64,000 nucleotides of DNA from an uncultured Bacteroidales bacterium (GTDB lineage Bacteria > Bacteroidota > Bacteroidia > Bacteroidales > UBA932): NCBI GenBank assembly GCA_934725575.1, contig CAKVCK010000012.1, positions 1-64,000 on the forward strand. The letters run 5' to 3'. Position numbers and translations under genes: made by a program. Positions 42,259-52,080 of the stretch are shown here, in pieces. The first letter of the stretch is position 1. The number at the start of each line of letters is the position of its first letter. The notes under the pieces were generated by a model. The model did not search any database, had not been told where the DNA came from, and saw nothing but the letters and a program-made list of their open reading frames with translations.

Positions 42259-45200
42259 TTAAAAAGAAACATTCACACCGAACACTCCGATGATTGGAAT
42301 AGGAATAGGAGACGAGTTCTGTTCCATCTCAGGATCAAGTCCTTCATAATTTGTGAACAGGACAGAATTCTGCAGGTCAAGATAGACCGAGGCCGAATTG
42401 ATTTTGGCTCCGCTAAGGATCTTCTCCGGGAGATTATAAGTCACCCTGATGTTCTTCAGTCGAAGGAAGTGAGTGTTCTTGAGTGTGTAATCGTTGTACC
42501 CGGAAGTGTTGGCATTCGCGGTGTCGTCAGAAGCCACACCGGTAAGGAATCCGTCAGGATTATAGGTTGACCATCTGTCATAGACGTTGGTTGTGGTGTT
42601 AAGACCCTTATCAGTAGGACAGTATGAGTATCCCCAAGAATATTTTCTCTTCTGGAACAGGCGGCCATAGCCATCGATGTCGAGAGTCCAGTTCTTATAA
42701 CGGAAACTTGTTCCGATACCGAACACGGCAAAAGGCGCTGAAGTGCCAAGATAAACGATGTCATCGGCATCCATCTTTCCGTCTCCGTTCTGATCAACAT
42801 ACTTAAGGTTTCCCACCATAGCCTTAGGTTGGAGAACCTGCCCGTTTGACGTCCAGTTCTTGATTTCCTCCGGATCCTTGAATATTCCTGCTGTCTTCCA
42901 GCCGAAAAGCGCGTTAAGATCATCCGTCTCACTCTGCCAAGGGTACAAGGCGACATCAGGATTTCTCTCCACCCACCTTGACTTGTTATGGCTGATGTTG
43001 AAGTAGCCGGACCAGTCAATGTCACGGGTCTCGATCATCTTTCCGCGTATGGCAAGTTCAATACCGGAAGATCTTGTGGCGCCTATGTTCTTTGCCTGCT
43101 TGTTCATCACATCATTGATTGGAAGAAGCGAGAAATCAAGCAGATCCTTGGCCTGGCGGATGTACCAGTCAACGCTACCGGAAAGCCGGCCTCCAAGAAG
43201 GGTGTAATCCACACCGGCATTGAATGTCAAGTCGGTCTCCCATTTAAGGTCCTTGTTACCCTTTTGAAGTTGGTAGATACCATTGGTAAGTTTGCCGCCG
43301 AAATAATAGAAGCCACCACTATTTGCCGAACCATAGGTTGTAAGAGTATAGTAATTGGAAGTGAGGATAGACTCGTTACCTGAGGTACCGACTCCGGCAC
43401 GAAGTTTAAGGAAGTCCACCCAATTCACATTCTTCAAGAAGTTCTCATTCGAGATGTTCCATGCCGCCGAGATTCCAGGGAAGGTACCCCATTTGTGGTT
43501 GGTGGCGAACACGGACGAACCGTCACGACGAAGAGTGAGTCCAAGGACATATTTGTCGTCGAATGAATAGTTCGCGCGGGCGAAGAAGGAAAGTTTCTTG
43601 AAACCGAACTTCCTTGATTTGTAAAGGACATCGTCAGTGTCAGAAGACAATTGCAAAGCATAGTTTCCCAGTGCGTCCGTAGGGATGTTGAACACAGTGA
43701 AGCCGTAACTCGTTCCCTCGACAGTATAGTAGCCTGTACCTGCGACAACATTGAGGGTGTGCTTGCCGAACTTCTTGTCAAATGTCAAATATTCCTCAGA
43801 GGAGATATTCTTGTTGTAGCCGTTGGAGAATCCACCATAGTTGTCTTGAATCTGCTGGGCAAGCTTGGCCTCGGTCGGAGCGAACAACTCCCTCCTGTCA
43901 GCGGTCTGGTCATATCCGAACTGTGCCGTCAGCTTAAGCCATGAAGTAACCTGAGCCTCAAGTTTCGGAGTAAACATAAGCCTGTTTGTGACAGACCAAT
44001 CCTTGATAAGAAGATAGGCAAGTGGGTTGTTGGAGTTGCCATAGACAGGAGCGTTAAGGTTGCCGTTCTCATCCTTAAGGCTGAGGTAAGGAGCGAAATA
44101 GATCGCCGAGTTGGACAAATTCGCCTCATTGGCATTCTCACGCCAATGTCCACCAGAAGGGTTGTTGGCCTTGTTCTGGGTGTACATAGCGTTCACATTC
44201 AATTTCAACCACTTGGTGATATTTGCGTCAAAATTAACACGACCGCTGATTCTGTTCAAATCCGAACCTTTCAGGACAGAGGTGTTGTCGTAGTAGTTGA
44301 ATGATGAATATACACGGAATTTCTCTGTACCTCCGGAAATTGACACATTGTGGTCGTGAATGATACCAGTCCTGAAGATGTCGTCAAGATGATGATAAGT
44401 CTTCGTGTTCTGCGCGATCTCCTCAGGGGTGTAGTTCACCGGCCAACCGGAAGATGGCGCGGCTGTCTCACCGTAAGGGAAATACTTGTTCTGATAAAGC
44501 CAGTTCTCCTTAAGTTTAAGGTTCTGCTGTTCCATCATGGCCTGGGAATCAAGAGGTTCGTAGTATTTACCCGACTTCTGCACAGAGACAGAACCTGAAT
44601 ACGTTACCCTTGGCTTTCCCGCCTGACCGTTCTTCGTAGTGATGAGTATGACTCCGTTCGCGGCAGCAGATCCATAAATAGCAGCGGCAGAAGCATCCTT
44701 AAGGACATCAATGGAAGCGATATCGTTAGGATTCAGAGTAGCGAGCGGGCTACGGTTGGCGTTGTTTCTTCCGGCATAGTCGGTCAGTCTGGAAGGTCCT
44801 CCTTTCTCCGCATTGTTGGAATTTGAGTTGATGACTATTCCGTCAATGACATAAAGAGGAGAGTTGGATCCGTTAGGTGAAAGCTCACCACGAATGTTGG
44901 CGGAGACCGCGGAACCTGGCTGAGCCGAGGACATATTCAGTGTAAGACCTGCGACCTTTCCCTGAAGGGACGCGTCGATGCTGACAGCATTAGGGGCTTT
45001 GATGTCCTTCTCCTTCACAGAGGAGATCGCACCCGTCACGGACTCTTTGAGCTGGCTACCGTAACCAACCACAACAGCGTCTGCCAGAAGTTCAGAATCC
45101 TCCTTCAGCGTCACATTAATCACCGTGTTCGACCCAACAGGCTGCTCAACCTTGACGTAGCCAATTGAAGAATAGACAAGCACAGCTTTTGGCCCTGACA

Positions 45201-45411
45201 CTGTGATGCTGTACTTACCGTCAGCGTCAGTTGAAGCTCCGGTGTTAGTTCCTTGCTCCATGACAAAGGCACCTATTACCGGTCCATTGGCGTCCACGAC
45301 CTTGCCTGTCACAGTTTTAGACTGTGCGAATGCTGTCGTACTTCCTAAAACCAACAGACCAACAGTCACCATGATCAGTGAGACTGTTCTCAATAGTTTT
45401 GATTTTAACAT
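42259..45411 (-). CDS. SusC/RagA family TonB-linked outer-membrane protein
   Basis: 1050 aa with signal peptide. Residues about 33-110 are a carboxypeptidase-regulatory-like domain (VTGKVVDANGPVIGAFVM), then a plug domain with VVVGYGSQLKESVTGAISSV and PLYVIDGIVINSNS, then DILKDASAAAIYGSAAANGVILITTKNG and a large barrel. There is no STN domain, so it is not a direct partner of a FecR/sigma system, and none is seen nearby. It imports oligosaccharides with TonB energy. A promoter lies at 45555-45584. Confidence 0.94.
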   Translation of the reverse strand: MLKSKLLRTVSLIMVTVGLLVLGSTTAFAQSKTVTGKVVDANGPVIGAFVMEQGTNTGASTDADGKYSITVSGPKAVLVYSSIGYVKVEQPVGSNTVINVTLKEDSELLADAVVVGYGSQLKESVTGAISSVKEKDIKAPNAVSIDASLQGKVAGLTLNMSSAQPGSAVSANIRGELSPNGSNSPLYVIDGIVINSNSNNAEKGGPSRLTDYAGRNNANRSPLATLNPNDIASIDVLKDASAAAIYGSAAANGVILITTKNGQAGKPRVTYSGSVSVQKSGKYYEPLDSQAMMEQQNLKLKENWLYQNKYFPYGETAAPSSGWPVNYTPEEIAQNTKTYHHLDDIFRTGIIHDHNVSISGGTEKFRVYSSFNYYDNTSVLKGSDLNRISGRVNFDANITKWLKLNVNAMYTQNKANNPSGGHWRENANEANLSNSAIYFAPYLSLKDENGNLNAPVYGNSNNPLAYLLIKDWSVTNRLMFTPKLEAQVTSWLKLTAQFGYDQTADRRELFAPTEAKLAQQIQDNYGGFSNGYNKNISSEEYLTFDKKFGKHTLNVVAGTGYYTVEGTSYGFTVFNIPTDALGNYALQLSSDTDDVLYKSRKFGFKKLSFFARANYSFDDKYVLGLTLRRDGSSVFATNHKWGTFPGISAAWNISNENFLKNVNWVDFLKLRAGVGTSGNESILTSNYYTLTTYGSANSGGFYYFGGKLTNGIYQLQKGNKDLKWETDLTFNAGVDYTLLGGRLSGSVDWYIRQAKDLLDFSLLPINDVMNKQAKNIGATRSSGIELAIRGKMIETRDIDWSGYFNISHNKSRWVERNPDVALYPWQSETDDLNALFGWKTAGIFKDPEEIKNWTSNGQVLQPKAMVGNLKYVDQNGDGKMDADDIVYLGTSAPFAVFGIGTSFRYKNWTLDIDGYGRLFQKRKYSWGYSYCPTDKGLNTTTNVYDRWSTYNPDGFLTGVASDDTANANTSGYNDYTLKNTHFLRLKNIRVTYNLPEKILSGAKINSASVYLDLQNSVLFTNYEGLDPEMEQNSSPIPIPIIGVFGVNVSF

Positions 45412-45554
45412 TTTGACATAAATTGTTGTTAAACTAATTATAGTCCTAGCTAATTATTTTTCCCCGCAGTAAGAGTCAACAGTGACAACCAGACTACATA
45501 TAAATAATCCTTGTGAACGAGGAATTCTCCATGTGGCAAATTCCAAAAACGCTG

Positions 45555-45584
45555 TAAAGGTATAAATCTTTTGAAGAAGAGCAA
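45555..45584 (-). promoter_or_regulatory. Promoter of the susC operon
   Basis: TTG (45582-45584), 19 bp, then TACCTTTA (45555-45562), one mismatch from TAnnTTTG. The transcript would have a leader of about 135 bases. The rest of 45412-45615 shows no gene. Confidence 0.5.
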
Positions 45585-45615
45585 TAGTTTTTCTTAAAAT
45601 ATAATGAAAAAGGCT

Positions 45616-46398
45616 TTAATGTTTAAGAGAGAACTCACATCCGCAGAAGGTTTGGTTATACATATTCCATTCCTTAATCAGGGCGTTGCGACGTTCCTGA
45701 AGGCCGCAACGACGCCAGTTCTGATTCCACCACGTGACTTTATTCTGTCGTCCGGATAAAGGAAACTTTGAGTTTACTTCTGAGTCAATGGCGCATTCGC
45801 CATCGTAAATGCCGTTGATAACATCGCAGACCCAGCGGCCAGCCGCATCGACTTGATTCAGATCTTTCCACCTGGACGAGGCCAGGGTTGTGGTCAGAAG
45901 GGTATAGCCGTTCACTGCGGCATAGCGTGCCGCCCTCAGAAGGCGGAACCTGAAGCATTCAAGGCAGCGGGGACCGCGCTCGGGCATGTCGGCGATGCGG
46001 ATGACCGCTCCCTGAGCCTGCCGATGAGACGCTGCGCCACCGGAATTGGTCGCTTCGACAGACTCGGCGACCAGACTTGTCTCCAACTGACGGACAAAGG
46101 TCAGCCATGCGGCATGATCATATTCATCATCAATCGTTTCAAGGCCATGCGCGGCGGCATATCGGATAAGCTCGTCGCGGCGGATGGAATATTCCCGGAA
46201 AGGGACGATGTTGGAGTTGCTGAAGAATATTCCGGGACGCAATCCGGCGCCGACCATCCATTCGATGATGGCGGTCGAGCAGGGAGCGCAGCAACAATGC
46301 AGCAGGATGCGTTCTTTCGAGAGGTCACAACCTTCCGGCGGCTCTGGTGAGAATCCTTTTTTATGAATATTCTTGTTCGGCATTTCTGTAACAAACAT
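45616..46398 (-). CDS. queH: Epoxyqueuosine reductase QueH
   Basis: 260 aa. QueH motifs: HCCCAPCSTAII (about 33-44), FSNSNIVPFREYSIRRDEL, RGPRCLECFRFRLLRAA, LLTTTLASSRWKDL and C-terminal CGCEFS. The Cys residues are those expected for the metal and Fe-S cluster sites. It carries out the last step of queuosine synthesis in tRNA. About 25 extra residues before the RGPRC motif (LVAESVEATNSGGAASHRQAQ) are encoded by the dispersed repeat at 46048-46072 and its flank. A second, broken copy lies at 28485-28830. It is divergent to the helicase gene. Confidence 0.9.
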   Translation of the reverse strand: MFVTEMPNKNIHKKGFSPEPPEGCDLSKERILLHCCCAPCSTAIIEWMVGAGLRPGIFFSNSNIVPFREYSIRRDELIRYAAAHGLETIDDEYDHAAWLTFVRQLETSLVAESVEATNSGGAASHRQAQGAVIRIADMPERGPRCLECFRFRLLRAARYAAVNGYTLLTTTLASSRWKDLNQVDAAGRWVCDVINGIYDGECAIDSEVNSKFPLSGRQNKVTWWNQNWRRCGLQERRNALIKEWNMYNQTFCGCEFSLKH

Positions 46399-46728
46399 AA
46401 CGATTTTTCTTGAGAGACAGAAGTTTCAGACACTGTACCTAAAAGATTGTTAATCAAATACTTGACCCAAGCATCCTCTACAAAGAACAAAGGGAGAACA
46501 TCACATTAAGCAATTAATAATCAACTTATTACCCACCACGAAATTCAAATTCATGATCCAAATCCGATTTTGTCGTAAGAACTTTTAATGCTAACTTTAA
46601 CGGAAAGATAGACTGACCGGTTATCGGCCGGCCTCCAGGCGGAGCCGGACTTTACGTACCGGATTGCCACCGACAATCAGAAAGTTGATAGAAAAACCAT
46701 TGACAAAACAGAAAGACTAAAAGGAGCT

Positions 46729-49116
46729 ATGATCGAAAAGGACGAGAGATTCACTTTGGCGGAGAGATATGTGGAAGAGACGGGGGTCTCCGTGTTCCTG
46801 ACCGGCAAGGCCGGCACGGGAAAGACAACGTTCCTTAAGGAAATCGTGCGGCAGACATCCAAACGGTTCGCCGTCGTGGCCCCGACCGGAGTGGCGGCCA
46901 TCAATGCCGGCGGAGTGACCATACATTCGTTCTTCCAACTGCCGCTTTGTCCGTATCTACCTGACGTAAAAGAGCTTGTTACCGAATATCAGATGCCGGA
47001 GCGGATGCGTTCCCTGCGGAAGGAAAGGGTGAAGATCCTGCGGACTCTGGACCTTCTTATCATCGATGAGATCTCGATGGTGAGGGCCGACATTCTGGAC
47101 GCGATCGATGACATCCTGAAGCGCTACCGGCGCAACGACCGGCCGTTCGGAGGGGTGCAGCTGTTGATGATCGGGGATATTCAGCAGCTTCCGCCGGTCG
47201 TCCGGGAGTCGGAGAGGCCGTTTATGGAGCAGGTATATTCATCGCCTTTCTTCTTCAATTCCAAGGTGTTGCAGCGGCTGCCATACGTGACGATCCAGCT
47301 AGAGAAGGTTCACAGGCAGAGCGACAGGATATTCCTTAACATTTTGAATGAGGTGAGATCGGGAAGGCCGAGCGAATGGGCTTTGAGCGAGCTGAACAAG
47401 AGGCTGGATCCTGGTTTCGTTCCGCCGGAGAACGAGCGTTGGATCCGTCTCACGACCCACAACGCGCAGGCGGATTCGGTCAACAAGGCGAAGATGAACG
47501 CGTTGGAGACCGACGAGGCGACTTTCGAGGCACAGGTTGAAGGGATATTCCCGGAAAACGCCTATCCTGCTGAGACTCAGCTGCGTCTGAGGGTCGGCGC
47601 ACAGGTGATGTTCGTCCGCAACGACACTTCGGGTGAGGCGCGCTACTACAACGGAAAGATCGCGACAGTGGAGAAGGTCAAGCCGCAGCTGATTGTACAG
47701 GACGAGAGCGGCGACAGCATCGAAGTCACGACCGAGAAATGGGAGAACATCCGCTACGGGCTGAATGAGGAAACAGGTGAGATTGAAGGAATTGTGGACG
47801 GGACTTTCGAGCAGGTCCCTCTGCGCCCGGCTTGGGCGGTGACAATCCACAAGAGTCAGGGACTGACGTTCGACCACGTCATCATCGACGCCGGAGCTGC
47901 GTTCTCGTTCGGCCAGGTCTATGTCGCCCTTTCCCGCTGCCGCACCCTCGAAGGCATCGTCCTGACCACCCCGATCACGCGGCGCTGCACCTTCACCAGC
48001 GAGGAAGTCTCGGCGTTCGAAAGCAGCCGCGAGCCGGCGGAGGAGGCGCAGCTCAAACTGCCGGCTATGACAAATGAATATTTCACCTCGACCCTCTGCG
48101 ATGCCTTTGACCTTCAGCGGCTTCGCTATCTCTACAACAGGGTCAACCGGATATATCAGGTCAACCTGTCGAATCTCTATCCTGATCAAGCTGACAGGTT
48201 TAACAAGGTCGGTGCGGGAATGTCAGACCAGATTGGTGAAACCGAATCTCAACAAAGTTCTGAAGCATCCGGAAAGGATAACCCAAAGACATTCGCTGGA
48301 ATCCGTTCCCTCAGTGACACGGCACAGAGGTTTCAGAAACAACTCCGCTACATCGCCGCGTCCATCCACAGCGGCGCGCCGGAGGATCTTCCTCTCCTCC
48401 GGGAGCGCGTCACCAAGGCTTGTGAATATTTCCGAAAAGAGTTGAGGCCTTTGGCATCGTTCGCCGCTCCGCTGACGCTCGTCGAAATAGATGACAAGGA
48501 GGTCAAGAAGGCCTTCAAGGCGGCGGCCGAGGAGTTTCTAAGCGAGTTGCGGTTCAGGTTGACGCTTTACGAGACTGTCCTGTCGGAAGGATTCAGCACG
48601 AAGGCGTATCATAAATTAAAGACGGACAACGAGTTGTCGGAGGCCAGATCATTGAAGGCGTTGGCGAGGTCGTTCTCCGAGACAACTGGCGGTTCGCTTC
48701 GACAAGCTCAGCGACCGGAAGGCCAGACGGGCGATGCACAGCAGCACTCCAGCAAGTCCAGTGCGCCACAAACCCAGCGACCGGATGCGGACGGAGAGCC
48801 GGTCGAACCGCCTGTCAGGGGACAGACTCAAAAACCAGCCGACGGACAGTCGCAGGAATCAGGCACCTACACCGGCAGCGCACATCCGGAACTGGTCCAG
48901 GCCCTGATCGACTGGCGGCGTGAAAAGTACCAGAAAGACAACGTCCCCGCCTACATAATCCTCCACCAGAAAACCCTTCTGGCCATAGCCGACCTCGCCC
49001 CGACCACCAAGGAGGAACTCCTCACCGTCAAAGGCTTCGGCAAATCCAAGTGCGACAAGTACGGTGACGAGATTCTTGAGATTGTCCGGAAAACGATTTC
49101 TGATGACAAAACTTAA
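46729..49116 (+). CDS. Helicase with PIF1/RecD-like core and HRDC domain
   Basis: 795 aa. Walker A GKAGTGKTT (26-34), Walker B LLIIDEISMV (about 110-118), RFNDRPFGGVQLLMIGD-like motif III region, and VTIHKSQGLTFDHVIID with YVALSRCRTLEGIVL (about 370-410) as C-terminal helicase motifs. An HRDC domain closes the protein (about 720-790; LTVKGFGKSKCDKYGDEIL). The linker before it (about 655-715) holds repeats of the dispersed element: SLRQAQRPEG and QRPDADGEPVEPPV. The enzyme probably unwinds DNA with ATP. A fragment of its gene is at 28862. Confidence 0.88.
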   Translation: MIEKDERFTLAERYVEETGVSVFLTGKAGTGKTTFLKEIVRQTSKRFAVVAPTGVAAINAGGVTIHSFFQLPLCPYLPDVKELVTEYQMPERMRSLRKERVKILRTLDLLIIDEISMVRADILDAIDDILKRYRRNDRPFGGVQLLMIGDIQQLPPVVRESERPFMEQVYSSPFFFNSKVLQRLPYVTIQLEKVHRQSDRIFLNILNEVRSGRPSEWALSELNKRLDPGFVPPENERWIRLTTHNAQADSVNKAKMNALETDEATFEAQVEGIFPENAYPAETQLRLRVGAQVMFVRNDTSGEARYYNGKIATVEKVKPQLIVQDESGDSIEVTTEKWENIRYGLNEETGEIEGIVDGTFEQVPLRPAWAVTIHKSQGLTFDHVIIDAGAAFSFGQVYVALSRCRTLEGIVLTTPITRRCTFTSEEVSAFESSREPAEEAQLKLPAMTNEYFTSTLCDAFDLQRLRYLYNRVNRIYQVNLSNLYPDQADRFNKVGAGMSDQIGETESQQSSEASGKDNPKTFAGIRSLSDTAQRFQKQLRYIAASIHSGAPEDLPLLRERVTKACEYFRKELRPLASFAAPLTLVEIDDKEVKKAFKAAAEEFLSELRFRLTLYETVLSEGFSTKAYHKLKTDNELSEARSLKALARSFSETTGGSLRQAQRPEGQTGDAQQHSSKSSAPQTQRPDADGEPVEPPVRGQTQKPADGQSQESGTYTGSAHPELVQALIDWRREKYQKDNVPAYIILHQKTLLAIADLAPTTKEELLTVKGFGKSKCDKYGDEILEIVRKTISDDKT
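48691..48716 (+). repeat. Dispersed 25-bp palindromic repeat inside the helicase gene
   Basis: GGTTCGCTTCGACAAGCTCA followed by GCGACC, in frame, encoding GSLRQAQRP. A second, decayed copy may follow at about 48770-48815. Confidence 0.7.
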
Positions 49117-49264
49117 TGATGGCAAATAATCACCACAAACCAATAAGATTCGATCTACTTTAACCAATTTTTCATTAATATTGTGATTCGAAAACCGCTG
49201 GCAGGAAAGTTTATGTAGTACCGCTTGACCAGAAGGCGGATCCCTTAGTTATCACACAATCACA

Positions 49265-50050
49265 ATGCAAGAGCGACACACGGACAGAGAACGGTATTTC
49301 AGGGAGTTGGCCCAGACTTCCCGGGAGTTTTACATCGACTACCTTCGAAAGTTCAAGAATATCGGAGATGGGACACGGGTACTGGAGATCGGCTGCGGCG
49401 AGGGCGGGAACCTTCTACCGTTCGCCGAAGTGGGATGCTGCGTGACGGGCATCGACTTGGCCGCCAACAAGATAGAAAACGCCAGGGAATATTTCGCAAA
49501 AAGGGATATGCCAGGCGAATTCATAAGCGGAAACTTCTTGAATATGCCTCCTCGGGAAGACCGTTTTGACATCATCCTGATCCACGATGTGATCGAGCAC
49601 ATCGAGCCGGAGGACAAACCGGCCTTCTTCTCTGGCATAAAGAAGTTCCTGAAGCCCGACGGAATCGTGTTCTTCGGCTTTCCGGCCTGGCAGATGCCGT
49701 TCGGCGGTCACCAGCAGATCTGCCTGAGCGGTGTCTGCTCCAAAGTCCCGTTTATGCATCTCTTGCCTGTCAGCTTTTACAGAGGCTATCTGAGAATATT
49801 CAAGGAAGATCCCGCTAAGATTGATGAGTTGCTGAGCATCAAGCGCTCCAAGATGACTCCGGAGAAGTTCGAGCGTCTATGTAAAGAGACTGGTTTTCAG
49901 ATCATCGAGCGTAAACTATGGCTGATCAGCCCACACTACAAGGCCAAGTTCCATCTCCGCCCGACCCGTCTGCGTCTCGGCCTCGATCACATCCCGTTCC
50001 TCCGCAATTTCCTCTCCACCTCCTGCTTCTACATCGTCTCGGCAAGGTGA
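49265..50050 (+). CDS. SAM-dependent class I methyltransferase
   Basis: 261 aa. SAM-binding motif VLEIGCGEGGNLLPFA (about 40-55), then GIDLAANKIENAREYF, and FDIILIHDVIEHIEPEDKPAFFSGIKKFLKPDGIVFFGFP for the central strands. C-terminal FYRGYLRIF ... GFQIIERKLWLISPHYK varies among the family and gives no substrate. It resembles methyltransferases of lipid or surface-sugar modification, but the substrate is not known. It stands 148 bp after the helicase gene and may be transcribed with it. Its 3' end is partly repeated at 50088-50124. Confidence 0.82.
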   Translation: MQERHTDRERYFRELAQTSREFYIDYLRKFKNIGDGTRVLEIGCGEGGNLLPFAEVGCCVTGIDLAANKIENAREYFAKRDMPGEFISGNFLNMPPREDRFDIILIHDVIEHIEPEDKPAFFSGIKKFLKPDGIVFFGFPAWQMPFGGHQQICLSGVCSKVPFMHLLPVSFYRGYLRIFKEDPAKIDELLSIKRSKMTPEKFERLCKETGFQIIERKLWLISPHYKAKFHLRPTRLRLGLDHIPFLRNFLSTSCFYIVSAR

Positions 50051-50885
50051 TTTCGGGAACACCAACTCTTTCCGCCTCGTGAAATCGCTGCTTCCACATC
50101 ATCTCGACAAGATGGTTTCCGGAAAAGCTACGATAAGTTATACCAGAAAACCACAGACAAAAGTTTCCGGTCGCGGGATTGCGGTTGCCAAACTTACGGT
50201 TGCAGAACCTATCGAAGAACCGAAGTGTCCCCAAAGCGACCTCGCCTCAGAAAAAGCGTGGTAGATAACTCTCTATCTATTAAGCATTTCGCATATTCCC
50301 TATAGCAAGAGTCTGCTAAAGGGAATCGATTTTCTGCTTGATTTTGAACACGTTAACCGCCACGTTTACAATCGTCCCCCCCCTTTATTAAGGTGCTTCA
50401 ACTCAAGGAACGGAATACAATGCGTGAGACTTTACCATTTGATTCGCAGCAAGTTACGGAATGCTGCCGGGCGATTTGGGAGGGCGGGATTTACGAATAT
50501 ATTCACTTACATATAATTATGATTCAGGTTCTATACCACGGCTTAGCGGCGGTTGTCGCTTCGGCAGAATTCCTACATCATAATTTTGTACGTTGACTTA
50601 ATGCGCAGACTGTCATTATGAAATATAGTTCCCGCATACGACAAGGTTCTCTTATGGAAGAACTTTTCCAAACTACAATGTCCTTTTGCCGTGGAGGGTA
50701 CTCTATTTAATAATCCGTAAAACAAAATCACCCTCCTCACCAGTGAACGGAAGAAGGGTGACGAATTTCAATTAAAGGAGTGCCTATTATAGGCGCAAGC
50801 CTAAAGAGCATAGGTCTGATGTACTTCACACTTGGTCAACCAATTGTCTGTCACGCATTGCCACGTGACGCAATGACGTGGCTGA
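50051..50885. other. Long intergenic region without a clear gene
   Basis: About 835 bp. It holds a decayed copy (50088-50124) of the last bases of the methyltransferase gene (50023-50059), a degenerate copy of the dispersed repeat (50198-50221), a hairpin (50728-50761), and AT-rich sequence. Open frames here are short and have no recognisable similarity. Confidence 0.6.
50728..50761. terminator. Hairpin in the intergenic region
   Basis: TCACCCTCCTC pairs with GAAGAAGGGTGA over 11 bases with one mismatch. It lies 125 bp past the stop of the DUF362 gene on the minus strand and may end that transcript. Confidence 0.4.
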
Positions 50886-51896
50886 TCAGTCAATGTCCTT
50901 GACTACATATTCAGTGCTGCCGAGGCCCATCTCCTCCGCGCGGAAGACGATGCGGGTGCCGTGGCGCTGGCTGATTCTGTCGAGAAGGGCCTGAGTGTCG
51001 TTATCCTTGTCCTGAGGGAGGTTGAACACCTGGTCGAGACAGAACTTGTCAAGGGCGACCGGGTCGAGCGAGGCGGCCATACCGATGTCCTTGATGGTCG
51101 GCCTGTGAGGATCGCCGTCACAGTCGCAGTCTATCGAAAGGTTGTTGAGGACATTAATGTAGATGATGCCCTTCTTGGCGGCGAAATAGTCGTTGACGGC
51201 CTGAGCGGCGGCAGCCATCGATTCGATGAACGGAGTGTTGCCCTCAGGGCTTTCGTCCCACTTCTCAGGAAGGTTCTGCCACAAAAGATGATAGTCCTCA
51301 GCCTTGCCGGCAGTGTGGATGTACGCCTTGCCGTTTCTGGAAGCGACACCGATGGAGGCGTTCTTCAACGCACCGCCGAATCCTCCCATCGCGTGTCCCT
51401 TGAAGTGAGACAGGTCGATCATAAAATCGTAATTGGCGAGGTGTGAGCCGACTATGTCATACTTGATCCATTTGTCATCCTTCACAGGTATCTTTATCTC
51501 GCCTTCGGAATCCATAATGTCAACCGGAGCGATCTTGTCATAGCCTCTTTCAGCGATCGCCTTGAGATGATCCTCTGTGTTGCAGCGGTTTCCGCCGTAG
51601 GCAGTGTTGCACTCCACTATGGTGCCGTTTACTTTGCGCACGAGAGGAGCGATGAACTCCGGTCTCAAGTGGTTGGATTTCTCAGATTCGCCGGTAGAGA
51701 TCTTTACGGCGACCTTTCCCTGCGCCTCAACACCCAGCGCCTCGTACAGTTTCACAAGGCTCTCGGGAGAGATGTCCTTCGTGAAATACACGACCGGAGC
51801 TTCATTCTTGTTCTTGTCGCCTCCCTTGCAGCCACATAAAGCCAACGGCAGCAACAGGGCTGTCATCATCAAACTTTTCGTCACTAATCTTTTCAT
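50886..51896 (-). CDS. DUF362 domain lipoprotein
   Basis: 336 aa; lipobox LALCGC. It has the DUF362 pattern: KVAVKISTGESEKSNHLRPEF, VECNTAYGGNRCNTEDHLKAI, FMIDLSHFKGHAMGGFGGALKNASIG and INVLNNLSIDCDCDGD. Many DUF362 proteins carry 4Fe-4S ferredoxin domains; this one does not. The conserved His, Asp and Cys residues suggest metal or cofactor binding. No reaction is known. It is divergent to the efflux operon. Confidence 0.82.
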   Translation of the reverse strand: MKRLVTKSLMMTALLLPLALCGCKGGDKNKNEAPVVYFTKDISPESLVKLYEALGVEAQGKVAVKISTGESEKSNHLRPEFIAPLVRKVNGTIVECNTAYGGNRCNTEDHLKAIAERGYDKIAPVDIMDSEGEIKIPVKDDKWIKYDIVGSHLANYDFMIDLSHFKGHAMGGFGGALKNASIGVASRNGKAYIHTAGKAEDYHLLWQNLPEKWDESPEGNTPFIESMAAAAQAVNDYFAAKKGIIYINVLNNLSIDCDCDGDPHRPTIKDIGMAASLDPVALDKFCLDQVFNLPQDKDNDTQALLDRISQRHGTRIVFRAEEMGLGSTEYVVKDID

Positions 51897-52047
51897 ATTC
51901 CTTACTATACTAAAAATTCATTTCCAATCAGAGGCTTGCGATTCTCGACCACAAGATAAGCATTTTATACAAATTGGCGTGTAATTTGTTATAAATCCGG
52001 CGCTAAAACGTTATTTACAAGGATTTGTGATTTTCCTCTGAAAAACT

Positions 52048-52078
52048 TTTGGATTATCGGAAAACATATTTATCTTTG
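52048..52078 (+). promoter_or_regulatory. Promoter of the efflux operon
   Basis: TTTG (52048-52051), exactly 19 bp, then TATCTTTG (52071-52078): a perfect match to the Bacteroides housekeeping promoter. The leader to the first gene is about 275 bases and has no gene. Confidence 0.8.
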
Positions 52079-52080
52079 CA

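Noticed and set aside
47299..48189. 296-codon minus-strand frame inside the helicase gene
   Set aside because: The plus strand has all helicase motifs in one frame; the antisense frame has no recognisable feature.
50393..50596. Small protein of 67 codons in the long intergenic region
   Set aside because: No recognisable similarity, poor start context and a decayed surrounding; not enough to call a gene.
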